Of a stretch of DNA of 64,000 bases, positions 10,841 to 20,628 are shown piece after piece. The stretch lies in the NCBI RefSeq assembly GCF_001642735.1, contig NZ_LWHM01000034.1, positions 71,152-135,151 on the forward strand, given 5' to 3'. Under the pieces are notes generated by a model. That model saw only the letters and a list, made by a program, of their open reading frames with translations, made no database searches and was not told the origin of the DNA. This stretch comes from Pseudohongiella nitratireducens. GTDB taxonomy: Bacteria; Pseudomonadota; Gammaproteobacteria; Pseudomonadales; Pseudohongiellaceae. A program made the translations under genes and the position numbers. Each line of letters starts with the position of its first letter. Positions within the stretch are counted from its first letter, which is position 1.

Positions 10841-12307
10841 TTAACCGGCAACAGGATAGGTTCGATAGTTAACGCCAGCCATTTTATAGACCATACGCAC
10901 TACCTGGTTGCAGTAACCAAACTCATTGTCGTACCACAGATACAGAACGCAGCGCTTGTCATCAACAATCGTGGCAGTCGAGTCGACTGTTGCCGCTTCC
11001 CGGGTGCCGACAAAATCACTGGACACCGCATCAGGGTCCTGGGTGTAACTGATCTGATTCTGAAGCGGCGAGTGCAGCGCCAGCAGACGCAGGAACTCGT
11101 TAATTTCTTCCTTGGTCGTTGACGTTTCCAGGTTCAGCGCCAGTATGGCCATGGACACATTCGGCACGGGTACACGCACAGCGTTACCGGTCAGTTTGCC
11201 AGCCAGTTCCGGCACCGCCTTGACCACGGCCTTCGCTGCACCGGTCTCAGTCAGTACCATGTTGAGTGCCGCGCTACGGCCACGACGGTTACCCGAGTGG
11301 TAGTTATCAATCAGGTTCTGGTCGTTGGTGTAGGCGTGAACAGTTTCAACGTGACCACCGACGATACCGAACTTGTCATTCAGTACTTTCAACACAGGTG
11401 CAATCGCATTGGTGGTACAGGACGCCGCCGTGATGATTTTATCGTCCGGGCTGATCTGGTCGTGGTTGATGCCATATACGATATTTTTCAGATCACCTTT
11501 GCCCGGCGCTGTCAGCATCACCTTGCTGGCTCCCTTGGACTGCAGGTGCAGAGACAGGCCAGCTTCATCACGCCATTTGCCCGTATTATCGATGATCAGG
11601 GCATCGTCGATACCGTAATCTGTGTAATCGATTGAGTCCGGGTTGTTGGCATAAATGATGTGAACCACATTACCGTTACAGATCAGGCAATTGTTCTCTT
11701 CATCAATACGTACCGTACCCTGGAAAGCACCGTGCACGGAGTCTGATGTAAACAAACTGGCGCGCTTGATCAAATCGCCTTCCTTGCCGGGACGAACCAC
11801 AACCGCTCGCAGGCGCATCACGCCGCCGGTGCTGGTGCGCTCAATGAGCAGCCGGGCAATCAGTCGACCAATACGACCAAAGCCGTACAGAACGATGTCC
11901 TGGGACTTGGCACTGGGCGGCGTTTTGTCGCCAGCCAGTGACGTCATTTCTTCTTTGACGTAGTCATCAACTGACGGGGCATCAGCACCTTTATCCTGCT
12001 GAAGCTCCATGTATTTGACGGTTAATTTGCCGAGGTCAATCTGGCAGTGCCACAAATCCAGCTTGGCCAGCGCCATCAATACCGGATGGCTCTCAAACTC
12101 GGACATTTCATTGCGGCCGACCTGTCGGACAAACCGGTGTGACTTCATGATATTGGTAACCGAACGGTTATGCAGCGGACGGCCATAGATGAACACACCA
12201 ACGTTGCGCTCACTATATAGCTTGCCGACCACAGGAATCATTTCCTGGGCCAGGGATTCGCGTTGCTTCCAATCACTGAAATAATCTTCCGGGCTGGGTC
12301 GAGTCAC
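10841..12307 (-). CDS. N-terminally extended glyceraldehyde-3-phosphate dehydrogenase
   Basis: A 488-residue GAPDH. The C-terminal two thirds are the classical enzyme: Rossmann motif GFGRIGRL (residues about 140-147), catalytic Cys in AASCTTNAIAPVL, the NRRGRSAALNMVLTETGAAKAV region, and WYDNEFGYCNQ near the end. About 130 residues precede this, beginning PSPEDYFSDWKQRESLA. This layout is known from a GAPDH class in Pseudomonas and relatives, in which the extension has no clear function. I chose the GTG at 12307 because the protein then begins like its relatives and an AGG sits 8 nt upstream; a TTG at 12328 is also in frame. It is divergent from mfd, with a promoter at 12355-12383. It may serve gluconeogenesis rather than glycolysis, by analogy. 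Confidence 0.9.
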   Translation of the reverse strand: MTRPSPEDYFSDWKQRESLAQEMIPVVGKLYSERNVGVFIYGRPLHNRSVTNIMKSHRFVRQVGRNEMSEFESHPVLMALAKLDLWHCQIDLGKLTVKYMELQQDKGADAPSVDDYVKEEMTSLAGDKTPPSAKSQDIVLYGFGRIGRLIARLLIERTSTGGVMRLRAVVVRPGKEGDLIKRASLFTSDSVHGAFQGTVRIDEENNCLICNGNVVHIIYANNPDSIDYTDYGIDDALIIDNTGKWRDEAGLSLHLQSKGASKVMLTAPGKGDLKNIVYGINHDQISPDDKIITAASCTTNAIAPVLKVLNDKFGIVGGHVETVHAYTNDQNLIDNYHSGNRRGRSAALNMVLTETGAAKAVVKAVPELAGKLTGNAVRVPVPNVSMAILALNLETSTTKEEINEFLRLLALHSPLQNQISYTQDPDAVSSDFVGTREAATVDSTATIVDDKRCVLYLWYDNEFGYCNQVVRMVYKMAGVNYRTYPVAG

Positions 12308-12354
12308 GTATAGTACCTGTGTAATCAAGTGGATTTGGTAGTAAAGGGGCGCAT

Positions 12355-12383
12355 ATTATCTTGTTATTACGCAGTCGGTGCAA
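12355..12383 (-). promoter_or_regulatory. sigma70-type promoter for the GAPDH gene
   Basis: On the minus strand TTGCAC (12378-12383) and GATAAT (12355-12360) are separated by 17 nt. This places the transcription start about 40 nt upstream of the GTG codon. Called by eye only. Confidence 0.55.
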
Positions 12384-12538
12384 CTTTATCGCGACTGTGC
12401 CAGAATACGCACCCCGATTTTTCACCTGTTTAACGGTTGCACAAAGACAGTATTCCCTGCGATGGATACTTCCTGCCCTCACTTTCGGGTACAGTCTTTG
12501 CTCAATGAACAACAGGCAAACGATTAATAATTGGACTC

Positions 12539-15500
12539 ATGGCTGCTTTCGACATATTTTCACCACCTTTACCCGCTGAAGCCCACACCACTCAGTGGCG
12601 CAACCTCCACCCGGGTGAACGTCCCCAGGCCATGGTCCAGGCGGCCCGTGAGATTGCCGCGACCCGGCAGGCTCCGTTACTGGTTATCACTGACAGCAGC
12701 GAACAGGGCGAACAACTCAGGCGCGAGCTGCTTTTTTACAGCGGCAACCAGAAAGAACTTCCGGTCTACCTGTTTCCGGACTGGGAAACGCTGCCATACG
12801 ATGTCTTTTCACCACACCAGGACATCATTTCCGAGCGACTGAATGCACTATACCACCTGCCCATGATGCGCAGTGGCATTCTGATCGTACCAGCCAACAG
12901 TCTGATGCAACGACTGCCACCGGCTTCTTATATACAACAGCACAGCCTGATGCTGCATTGTGGCCAGGAACTGGATGTGGACGCTTTCCGCAACAACCTG
13001 GTTGCCGCTGGATATCAGCATGTGGAGTCGGTATTTGAACATGGTGAGTTTGCGGTTCGCGGCGCGATTCTGGATATTTTTCCGATGGGCAGCCGCCACC
13101 CTTTCCGAATCGATCTGTTTGATGAAGAGATCGAAACGCTGCGCAAGTTCGATCCGGAAACCCAGCTGTCTGGAGACAAGGTAGAGGAAATCCGTTTGCT
13201 GCCAGGCAAGGAATTTCCCCTCACCGAAGACGGGCGCAAACATTTCCGTATCAGTTTCCGGGAACGGTTTGACGTCGATACGCGGGACTGCGCGCTTTAT
13301 CAGGATGTCAGTGAAGGCCTGGCCTCCCCCGGCATTGAGTACTATCTGCCGTTATTTTTTGAAGTCACCAGCCACCTGTTTGAGTATCTGCCAGGCAATA
13401 CTGTCATTGTTCGCAGTCGGCAACTGGACACGGCAGCATTACGGTTCTGGCAGGATATCGAAAACCGTTATGAGGATCGTCGCTATGACCGGCACCGTCC
13501 CATACTGCCACCCAAAGACGTCTTCCTCACACCAGAGGACATCTTCCGACAGATCAAACCGTTTAGTGTCATTACGCTGGAAACACCTGACAGTGAACCA
13601 CCATTAAAGTCCCTGGCGTCTGCCAGCACGGCTGATAACGCCATGCCAGCCCTGCAGGCTTTCCTGGCTGAGCATCCGGACTACCGGATTCTTTACTGTG
13701 CCGAGTCTGCTGGCCGGCGGGAAGTCCTGCTGGAACTGTTAAAGCAAGCCGGTGTTCGACCCGCCCCGGTCGATAGCTGGCAGGCATTCCTGAATAGCGA
13801 CGCCAAAAGCGCCATGACTGTGGCGGCGCTGGACCAGGGCCTGCTGCTTAGCGACCACAAACTGGCCTTGATCCCGGAAAGCCAGTTGCTGGGCCGCCGC
13901 ATTGCCCAGCGCAGACGACGTCGTCGCACCCAGGAAAGCAACAGCGATTTTATTATCAAGAGTCTGACAGAACTGCACCCGGGTTCTGCCGTGGTCCATA
14001 TCGATCACGGTGTGGGTCGGTACTGCGGACTGGAAACGCTGACCATAGAAGACGAAACGACAGAGTTTCTGACCCTGGAATATGCCAAGGGTGCCAAACT
14101 TTATGTCCCGGTAGCCAGCCTGCACCTGATCAGCCGATATGGTGGTTCAGACCCTGAACTGGCACCGATTGACACCCTGGGTAATGACACCTGGCAGAAG
14201 AACAAGCGCAAAGCTGCCGAGAAAATCCGTGATGCCGCCGCGGAGCTGCTCGACATTTACGCCAAACGTGAAGCGCGACCGGGCTATGCCTGCAAACTCG
14301 AAGACAACGAATACCGTCAGTTTGCTGCCAGCTTCCCGTTTGAAGAAACGCCCGATCAGCAGGATGCCATTAACAGTGTACTGGAAGACATGCGCTCACC
14401 ACGCAGCATGGACCGTCTGGTCTGCGGTGATGTGGGTTTTGGTAAAACCGAGGTTGCCATGCGCGCTGCCTGGCTGGCCGTACAAAACGGCAAACAGGTG
14501 ACCATGCTGGTGCCGACCACCCTGCTCGCCCAGCAACACTTTGAGAGTTTCCGCGATCGCTTTGCCGACTGGCCCATCCAGATCGACCTGATGTCACGTT
14601 TCCGCAGTGCCAAAGAGCAGGACAATACCTTGCAAAAGCTGGCCGAAGGCAAAGTCGACATTGTGGTTGGCACGCATAAACTGCTCAACAAACAGATCAA
14701 ATACAAAGACCTTGGCCTGCTGATTATTGATGAAGAACACCGCTTTGGTGTGCAGCAAAAAGAACGCATCAAGGCACTGCGGGCTGAAGTGGATATTCTG
14801 ACCTTAACAGCAACACCTATTCCCCGCACGCTGAACCTGGCAATGACGGGAGCGCGCGATCTGTCGCTGATTGTCACCGCGCCAGCAAAGCGGCTGTCGG
14901 TTAAAACCTTCGTGCGGGAACACCAGGACAGTCTGGTCAAAGAAGCGGTATTGCGTGAATTGCTGCGCGGCGGCCAGGTCTTTTACCTCCACAATGAAGT
15001 CAAAACCATTGAGCGCAGTGCTGAACAGTTACGCGAACTGATCCCTGAGGCGCGCGTATGTGTGGCACACGGCCAGATGCCGGAGCGTGAGCTGGAAGCC
15101 ATCATGGCGGACTTTTACCACAAACGCTATAACATCCTGGTCTGCTCCACCATTATTGAAACCGGTATCGATGTACCCAGCGCCAACACCATTATCATGG
15201 ATCGTGCGGACAAACTGGGCCTGGCCCAGTTGCATCAACTTCGCGGACGTGTCGGTCGATCACACCATCAGGCCTATGCCTATTTGCTGACACCGCCCTG
15301 GAAAAGTCTTTCCAACGATGCCCAGAAACGCCTGGAAGCCATCAGCTCAGCTGACACACTGGGCGCTGGCTTTACCCTGGCCAGTCATGACCTGGAGATA
15401 CGGGGTGCCGGTGAAATTCTGGGTGAGGAACAGACCGGTCACATGCAGAAAATCGGTTTCACGCTTTATACCGAAATGCTCGAAGAAGCCGTAAAAGCGA

Positions 15501-15985
15501 TGAAGGAAGGCCGCACACCCAATATCGACCTGGTGCTGCAAAGCGGTTGCGAAATTAATCTGCGCGTCCCGGCACTCATTCCGGATGATTACCTGCCGGA
15601 TATTCATACCCGACTGATCATGTACAAGCGAATTGCCGGCGCCAAGGACAAAGACGAACTCGAAGAGCTGCATGTGGAAATGATCGACCGGTTTGGTCTG
15701 TTGCCCGAAGCAACCAAAACGCTGTTTGCCGTCACACGCCTGAAACTGCGTGCCCAGCAGTTTGGCATAAACAAGATCGATGCCAGCGCAGCCAGTGGCC
15801 GCATACTGTTTGCGCAGCAAACCAGCATCGACCCGCTATCGATTGTTCAGTTAGTGCAGAAACATTCACGGATTTACAAACTGAGCGGCCCAACGCAGCT
15901 GAGCTTCACCCACGGCAAGGAAAAGCCGGCAGCTCGCATCGAGTTTATAGAGCAAACGCTGGATCAGTTCAGGCTACAGGCCTGA
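12539..15985 (+). CDS. mfd: transcription-repair coupling factor Mfd
   Basis: A 1148-residue superfamily 2 translocase that displaces RNA polymerase stalled at lesions and recruits UvrA. The N-terminal UvrB-homology region occupies the first 350 or so residues. The RNA polymerase-interacting domain follows (LHPGSAVVHIDHGVGRYCGL to LYVPVASLHLISRY). The RecG-like helicase core then shows GDVGFGKTEVAMRA (Walker A), DEEHRFGV (Walker B), TATPIPRTLNLAM, and HQLRGRVGRS. The C-terminal TRCF domain (INLRVPALIPDDYLPD) completes it. Length is typical. The upstream divergent gene is GAPDH. Confidence 0.98.
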   Translation: MAAFDIFSPPLPAEAHTTQWRNLHPGERPQAMVQAAREIAATRQAPLLVITDSSEQGEQLRRELLFYSGNQKELPVYLFPDWETLPYDVFSPHQDIISERLNALYHLPMMRSGILIVPANSLMQRLPPASYIQQHSLMLHCGQELDVDAFRNNLVAAGYQHVESVFEHGEFAVRGAILDIFPMGSRHPFRIDLFDEEIETLRKFDPETQLSGDKVEEIRLLPGKEFPLTEDGRKHFRISFRERFDVDTRDCALYQDVSEGLASPGIEYYLPLFFEVTSHLFEYLPGNTVIVRSRQLDTAALRFWQDIENRYEDRRYDRHRPILPPKDVFLTPEDIFRQIKPFSVITLETPDSEPPLKSLASASTADNAMPALQAFLAEHPDYRILYCAESAGRREVLLELLKQAGVRPAPVDSWQAFLNSDAKSAMTVAALDQGLLLSDHKLALIPESQLLGRRIAQRRRRRRTQESNSDFIIKSLTELHPGSAVVHIDHGVGRYCGLETLTIEDETTEFLTLEYAKGAKLYVPVASLHLISRYGGSDPELAPIDTLGNDTWQKNKRKAAEKIRDAAAELLDIYAKREARPGYACKLEDNEYRQFAASFPFEETPDQQDAINSVLEDMRSPRSMDRLVCGDVGFGKTEVAMRAAWLAVQNGKQVTMLVPTTLLAQQHFESFRDRFADWPIQIDLMSRFRSAKEQDNTLQKLAEGKVDIVVGTHKLLNKQIKYKDLGLLIIDEEHRFGVQQKERIKALRAEVDILTLTATPIPRTLNLAMTGARDLSLIVTAPAKRLSVKTFVREHQDSLVKEAVLRELLRGGQVFYLHNEVKTIERSAEQLRELIPEARVCVAHGQMPERELEAIMADFYHKRYNILVCSTIIETGIDVPSANTIIMDRADKLGLAQLHQLRGRVGRSHHQAYAYLLTPPWKSLSNDAQKRLEAISSADTLGAGFTLASHDLEIRGAGEILGEEQTGHMQKIGFTLYTEMLEEAVKAMKEGRTPNIDLVLQSGCEINLRVPALIPDDYLPDIHTRLIMYKRIAGAKDKDELEELHVEMIDRFGLLPEATKTLFAVTRLKLRAQQFGINKIDASAASGRILFAQQTSIDPLSIVQLVQKHSRIYKLSGPTQLSFTHGKEKPAARIEFIEQTLDQFRLQA

Positions 15986-16069
15986 TTCACGAATCAAGCT
16001 CAGAATAAGATGTGGCTCCAACACCAGTGCCAGGGGCAAGAAATAAGGTGAGGAGTGAGGAGCGAAAAA

Positions 16070-16921
16070 TCAGGCGACCCTGGACTCGCCGGAATCACTG
16101 GCATTCGTTGCAGGCGCATCACTCTCCCCTGACTGCACACTTGAGAGCAATCTGCGTCGACGACTTTCCCGTCGCGCTCCCAAGGCTCGCTCCCAGAAAC
16201 CCAGTCGCTGCTGTTGCTGGTGACGTCGCTCGGCATGTTGCACTGCCAGGTTTAACAGGTCCTGTAACTCCTCGGCAGTCACATCAAAGTAGCCATCCAT
16301 CTCTTTCATCGCTGCTTCAATGTCCTGCTGGCTGACCTTGTCGGCCACCTGGCGCTTCTGACGGGTTTTGCGGTACTCCAGGTGCTGGTGGCTTAAATGT
16401 GCCGGATAGCGTCGCCAGGGAAACACACTGTTGTAAAGCACAGCCAGCACCAACATGACCATGACATTAATCATCACTGGGGCCAGCACAAAGCCATACC
16501 CCAGCGCTTGCACATCAGCCCCGCCAAGTACGGCTGTTAAGGCTGTAGCGCCGCCAGGTGGGTGGATGCAACCCAGATAGGTCATCACTAGCACCGACAA
16601 TCCCACCGCCATGGCACTGGCCAGCACCACATCAGGTATCCACTGAGAGCAGGTAACGCCTATCAAGGCCGAAAAGAAATGTCCGCCTATCACCTGCCAG
16701 GGTTGCGACAACGCCCCATGCGGTGCGGCAAACAGCAGTACTGCCGTAGCCCCCATCGAGGAGATGACCAGCATCTTGCTGGTACTGTCATCAAGCCACC
16801 AAAGACAAACAGCAATCAGCGCCAGCATGGCCGAAACCACCCCAAGCGCAGATAAGAGCTTTTCTTTATGGCTGCTGGTATTTCGTTCAATACCAAGCAG
16901 GGATTTGAGAGTTTGTTGCAT
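16070..16921 (-). CDS. HPP family membrane protein
   Basis: A 283-residue protein with four or five hydrophobic segments in the first 180 residues. It carries the motif that names the HPP family (CIHPPGGATALTAVLGG) and another family block, SSMGATAVLLFAAPHGALSQPW. HPP proteins are membrane proteins; some plant and cyanobacterial members are implicated in nitrite transport, but this one cannot be given a substrate. The C-terminal 100 residues are hydrophilic, rich in Gln and Arg, with a probable coiled segment. I chose the ATG at 16921; a GTG and TTG seven to eight codons upstream are possible. Confidence 0.85.
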   Translation of the reverse strand: MQQTLKSLLGIERNTSSHKEKLLSALGVVSAMLALIAVCLWWLDDSTSKMLVISSMGATAVLLFAAPHGALSQPWQVIGGHFFSALIGVTCSQWIPDVVLASAMAVGLSVLVMTYLGCIHPPGGATALTAVLGGADVQALGYGFVLAPVMINVMVMLVLAVLYNSVFPWRRYPAHLSHQHLEYRKTRQKRQVADKVSQQDIEAAMKEMDGYFDVTAEELQDLLNLAVQHAERRHQQQQRLGFWERALGARRESRRRRLLSSVQSGESDAPATNASDSGESRVA

Positions 16922-17115
16922 GAAAAGGAAGGTCGCTCGCACCAAAATTGTGCGCGATCTTATCGATTTCTCTGTCAGTCTGCAACCGGGTGGTTTTATG
17001 CGTCAGCTTCAAGCGCAGTTCTGGCCCCAGTTTCAGGCACCAGCTTCAAAGTCAGCCAGATGCGCCACCAGGACTGCACACCACCCTTTCCGCGCCACGG
17101 TCACAGGTTTGACGA

Positions 17116-18486
17116 TCAGCGCCGCGCTGACAAATTGGCAAAATAGGTTTTTGCCGCCGCCATTACTTTCGGCGATAGCATGAAAGCAACCGTCATCGAT
17201 GGAATCGCCATCAAGGCATAGGCACTGTCTATGAGGCCAAACACTGCCTCCAGCGGCGCCACGGCCCCCAGCACCACCAGTAATACATAGAAGTAGCGGT
17301 AATAATGCTGACGCTCGGCACCGATCAGGAAGCCCAGGCATTTGGCACCGTAATACCAGAAAGTGAACATGGTGCTGGAGGCAAAAATCATCACAATGAA
17401 GGCAATGGCCCAGGCACCGATTTGACCGGGCAGCACTTCAGCAAAGGCACTGGCAGTCAGGCTGACACCATCCGCCCCGCCACTCTGCCAGACACCGGTC
17501 ACCAGAATGACCAGTGCAGTACAGGTACAGACAATCAACGTGTCGATAACTGGCCCCATCATGGCGACCAGACCTTCGCGCACTGGCTCTGTGGTTTTGG
17601 CGGCACCATGAGACATCGCTTCCGTACCGATACCGGCCTCATTGGAAAAGGCGCCACGCATCACACCGATCGTCAGTACCCCCACAAAACCACCCGCCAC
17701 TGATTCGGCCGTAAAGGCTTCCCTGACGATCATTACCAGATAGCCTGGTAATTCAGGCAAATGCAACGCCAGAACCATCAGTGTCATCGCCATGTAGACA
17801 ATCACCATCATGGGCACCAGCCTGACAGCCACATAGCCAACCCGCTTGATGCCACCAAAGATAACACTGCCCACAACGGCCGCCGCAAAGATACCAAACA
17901 TCAGATTAAAAGCACCAGGACTGGCCGGATCTACCAGGCCGGAAGGAATAAACACCACATCCCTGACAACCTGGGTCAGTTGATTGATCTGAACCACAGG
18001 CAAGGTGCCAATCAGACCGGCTGCCGCAAACATGGCAGCCAGCCAGTGCCAGCGCGCACCCAGCCCTTCACGAATGACATACATCGGGCCACCCTGAACG
18101 TTGCCCAGACTGTCCTTGCCACGGTACATCACTGCCAGGGTACAGGTGAAAAACTTGGTGGAAATACCCACAATCGCTGTCATCCACATCCAGAACACAG
18201 CCCCGGGGCCACCCAGCCCGATTGCCAGCGCCACCCCCGCAATGTTACCCATACCAAGCGTACCGGACAATGCAGCTGACAGCGCCTGCGCATGGCTCAG
18301 ATCGCCGGGATCATCCTTATCATCAAACTGGCCTTTCAGGATGGCAATAGCGTGAGGAAAATAGCGGAATAACTGAAACCTGCTGTAACAGGTAAAAAAG
18401 ATACCACCGCCAACCAGCAGCACAATAAGCGGCGTCCCCCATAAAAAACCGGATAGCGCCTGAAGTGCCTGTGCCAGTTGATCCAT
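17116..18486 (-). CDS. alanine/glycine:cation symporter (AGCS family)
   Basis: A 456-residue integral membrane protein with about eleven predicted helices. It matches the sodium:alanine/glycine symporter family, shown by the N-terminal GGIFFTCYSRFQLFRYFPHA, the signature-like ALSGTLGMGNIAGVALAIG, and GGFVGVLTIGVMRGAFSNEAGIGT-type sequence in the middle. It would import alanine or glycine using the sodium gradient, which the Na+-NQR encoded in this window can generate. The exact substrate is not readable from sequence. No glycine riboswitch was seen upstream. Confidence 0.93.
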   Translation of the reverse strand: MDQLAQALQALSGFLWGTPLIVLLVGGGIFFTCYSRFQLFRYFPHAIAILKGQFDDKDDPGDLSHAQALSAALSGTLGMGNIAGVALAIGLGGPGAVFWMWMTAIVGISTKFFTCTLAVMYRGKDSLGNVQGGPMYVIREGLGARWHWLAAMFAAAGLIGTLPVVQINQLTQVVRDVVFIPSGLVDPASPGAFNLMFGIFAAAVVGSVIFGGIKRVGYVAVRLVPMMVIVYMAMTLMVLALHLPELPGYLVMIVREAFTAESVAGGFVGVLTIGVMRGAFSNEAGIGTEAMSHGAAKTTEPVREGLVAMMGPVIDTLIVCTCTALVILVTGVWQSGGADGVSLTASAFAEVLPGQIGAWAIAFIVMIFASSTMFTFWYYGAKCLGFLIGAERQHYYRYFYVLLVVLGAVAPLEAVFGLIDSAYALMAIPSMTVAFMLSPKVMAAAKTYFANLSARR

Positions 18487-18504
18487 GTGTCCGCTCCTTG
18501 TCTT

Positions 18505-18534
18505 TTGTTATTGGCCTTTTGTTATTGGCCTTAT
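18505..18534. repeat. short direct repeat upstream of the symporter
   Basis: The 14-nt unit ttttgttattggcc occurs twice back to back, followed by a diverged third partial copy (ttatgatattggtc). It lies just upstream of the symporter start, in its 5' leader or promoter. It may be a slippage product or a protein-binding repeat; nothing decides between them. Confidence 0.6.
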
Positions 18535-18751
18535 GATATTGGTCAGCCGTTATTGTTTGAAATCACATCAATGACAAAAGCCTAACATGCTGATTTCTCA
18601 ATGTCCCACTTGCCTTGCAGGGCTGCTTGTAAGACGATACCCCTCATTCATGCTTGCCGATGACACGGCAGTACCGGCAGTCTCACCGGAATACCGGCTG
18701 GGCGCTGACCGTTACAAGCACATGACCAATGAGAGAAGATTGTTAATATCC

Positions 18752-19753
18752 ATGCCTGATGTAATTGCAGTAATGAAAAACTCACACCAGACAATCGCCT
18801 TGTTGTGCGGTATCGCACTGACGGGTCTGGCGGCGCCTCTCATCGCGCAGAATGCGATACCAGCAAGTGTGACAGCAACATCGGCCGAGACACTGGTGAT
18901 CGGGTTACCCAATATCAACAACAGCAGCGAGCGCTGGTACCAGGTGGAAGTGACGCTGTTTCTGCATAGTTTTTATGACCCGCAAGAAGAAGCCTGGCAG
19001 CAGGCAGACTCTTTGACAGCGTCACCGGCTGGTACCACCCGGTTACTGTCTCTGACAGAGTTGCTGGCACTGCCCGAGTGGTCCGAAACTGAGCAAAGCA
19101 CCGACATGCAAAATGCAGATCAGTCCGGACGTTCTGTGTCACGAACCAGCCGTACACAACGGGACGCTGTTGCCGTTGAGCAGGAAGCAGCCCCGGAACC
19201 TCTGATTAACGGACCGGAGCCTGCCCATCAAAGTGATTTCCGTATACCAGATCCGGTCACGGACGGTTTTATCGCATTGACACCTGAAGACTGGAACTTC
19301 TCCGAAACCAATGCAGCGCTGCAACGCTCGGCTGGTTATCGCGTGCTGTACCATAATGCATGGCGTCAGCCGATGCGGCTGGCAAATGCGACTCAGAATA
19401 TGGTGATTCAGGCAGGACAACAGGTCGGCGACCGATACGAGCTTGAAGGTACGTTACGCTTCTATTTCAACAATCGCCGCGACCGTATCATCCTCGACAA
19501 TCAATTACTGCTGAATATATGGGGTGAAACAGAGACGCCTGGCACCGCTAGCAACAGAATCACAACAGGGCGTGCGCAAGCAAGCGCAACGGGGGAAGCC
19601 GGCTCAGCAGTGTCGTCAACTGCATCAATCGCACAAAGCATTCCGGTCATGACAACGAGGGAACTGCGCAGTGATGAATTCCATTACCTCGACCACCCCG
19701 TGGTCGGTGCGTTGGTAGAAGTCTTCCCCTATGAGTTGGAAGTATCAGAATAA
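18752..19753 (+). CDS. CsiV-like periplasmic protein
   Basis: A roughly 333-residue exported protein. After a signal peptide (hydrophobic core ALLCGIALTGLAAPLIA) the mature part begins with the pattern WYQVEVTLFLH, and further on has a central GYRVLYHNAWRQPM and a C-terminal MTTRELRSDEFHYLDHPVVGALVEVFPYE. These match CsiV family proteins (stationary-phase/cell wall related, described in Shewanella and found near mfd in pseudomonads). The middle is Ser/Thr/Ala-rich and low in conservation. Several in-frame starts exist (18587, 18722, 18752, 18773); I chose 18752 because it gives a normal signal peptide and lies downstream of a GAGAGAAG stretch. The 3' end overlaps the convergent phosphorylase gene by 25 nt. 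Confidence 0.75.
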   Translation: MPDVIAVMKNSHQTIALLCGIALTGLAAPLIAQNAIPASVTATSAETLVIGLPNINNSSERWYQVEVTLFLHSFYDPQEEAWQQADSLTASPAGTTRLLSLTELLALPEWSETEQSTDMQNADQSGRSVSRTSRTQRDAVAVEQEAAPEPLINGPEPAHQSDFRIPDPVTDGFIALTPEDWNFSETNAALQRSAGYRVLYHNAWRQPMRLANATQNMVIQAGQQVGDRYELEGTLRFYFNNRRDRIILDNQLLLNIWGETETPGTASNRITTGRAQASATGEAGSAVSSTASIAQSIPVMTTRELRSDEFHYLDHPVVGALVEVFPYELEVSE

Positions 19754-20517
19754 CGCTGTACGGCAACCAGTAACAGCTGCTCGATCACTGCCATACCCTC
19801 TTCCAGTACGCGATGAATCGCCTCCATGGTGATCTCTTCCTGACTGATCCCGGCTGCCCAGTTGACCGACAATGCCAGGCTGGCATACGCCATGCCCAGC
19901 TCCCTGGCCAGAGCGGCTTCGGGCATACCTGTCATCCCCACTATGTCACAACCATCCTGAGCCAGACGTTTGATTTCTGCCGGTGTTTCAAGTCGCGGGC
20001 CCTGCGTTGCTCCGTATACAGCCTGGGTCACAACCGGGTGGCGCAAATTCACGGATGCATCCTGCAACAACGTGCGCAGCAATTCGTCATACGGGTTAGT
20101 CATGTCCACATGCGCCACTGTCTGGGAAAACTTGTCCGGTGAGGACAAACCGCTGTCACTGCCATCAAAGAAGGTATGCTCCCGCCCCCAGGTATAATCA
20201 ATAACCTGATCGGGTATCACAATCGCCCCCGGCCCTGTCGCTGAGGTGATGCCACCGACGGCATTCACGGCCAGCACAGCCCTCACACCCAGTTCATGCA
20301 AGGCATAAAGATTGGCCCGGTAGTTGATGCGGTGCGGAGGCAACACGTGCCCTTTACCATGACGGGGCAGAAAGCAGACGGGGAGTTCTACACCTGGCAG
20401 ATGTCCCTGGGTCACCAGTACCCCTCCTTCTGAATATGGCGTATCTACCCATTTTTCTGAGACTTGCTCAAGCGCGGAGAGATTGTTCAATCCGCTGCCA
20501 CCAATGATTGCGATCAT
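19729..20517 (-). CDS. S-methyl-5'-thioinosine phosphorylase
   Basis: A 262-residue nucleoside phosphorylase of the MTAP/PNP family. It has IIGGSGL at the N-terminus, HGKGHVLPPHRINYRAN, AVNAVGGI, the purine-site block YGATQGPRLETPAEI, MTGMPEAALA, and a final SVNWAAG. An Asn rather than Asp in the last motif (NWAAG) points to a 6-oxopurine base, as in the Pseudomonas methylthioinosine phosphorylase that salvages methylthioadenosine after deamination. The alternatives are MTA phosphorylase or purine nucleoside phosphorylase. The ATG at 20517 has GGAG 11 nt upstream; an in-frame TTG at 20535 is rejected. Confidence 0.88.
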   Translation of the reverse strand: MIAIIGGSGLNNLSALEQVSEKWVDTPYSEGGVLVTQGHLPGVELPVCFLPRHGKGHVLPPHRINYRANLYALHELGVRAVLAVNAVGGITSATGPGAIVIPDQVIDYTWGREHTFFDGSDSGLSSPDKFSQTVAHVDMTNPYDELLRTLLQDASVNLRHPVVTQAVYGATQGPRLETPAEIKRLAQDGCDIVGMTGMPEAALARELGMAYASLALSVNWAAGISQEEITMEAIHRVLEEGMAVIEQLLLVAVQRYSDTSNS

Positions 20518-20628
20518 TCTCAAAGTACTCCGCAAAATTGCTTTGCCCGGTTGTCTGGAGCCTGTGCAGGCTGACAGGGCAATTATCCTACGTTCACCCG
20601 GGGAAAGAAATAGATCAGGCAGCGGTCA

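Noticed and set aside
12308-12328. Upstream TTG start for GAPDH
   Set aside because: The GTG at 12307 has better ribosome-site spacing and gives the usual N-terminus.
18487-18586. Glycine riboswitch upstream of the alanine/glycine symporter
   Set aside because: The region is short, holds simple repeats, and shows none of the conserved riboswitch cores.
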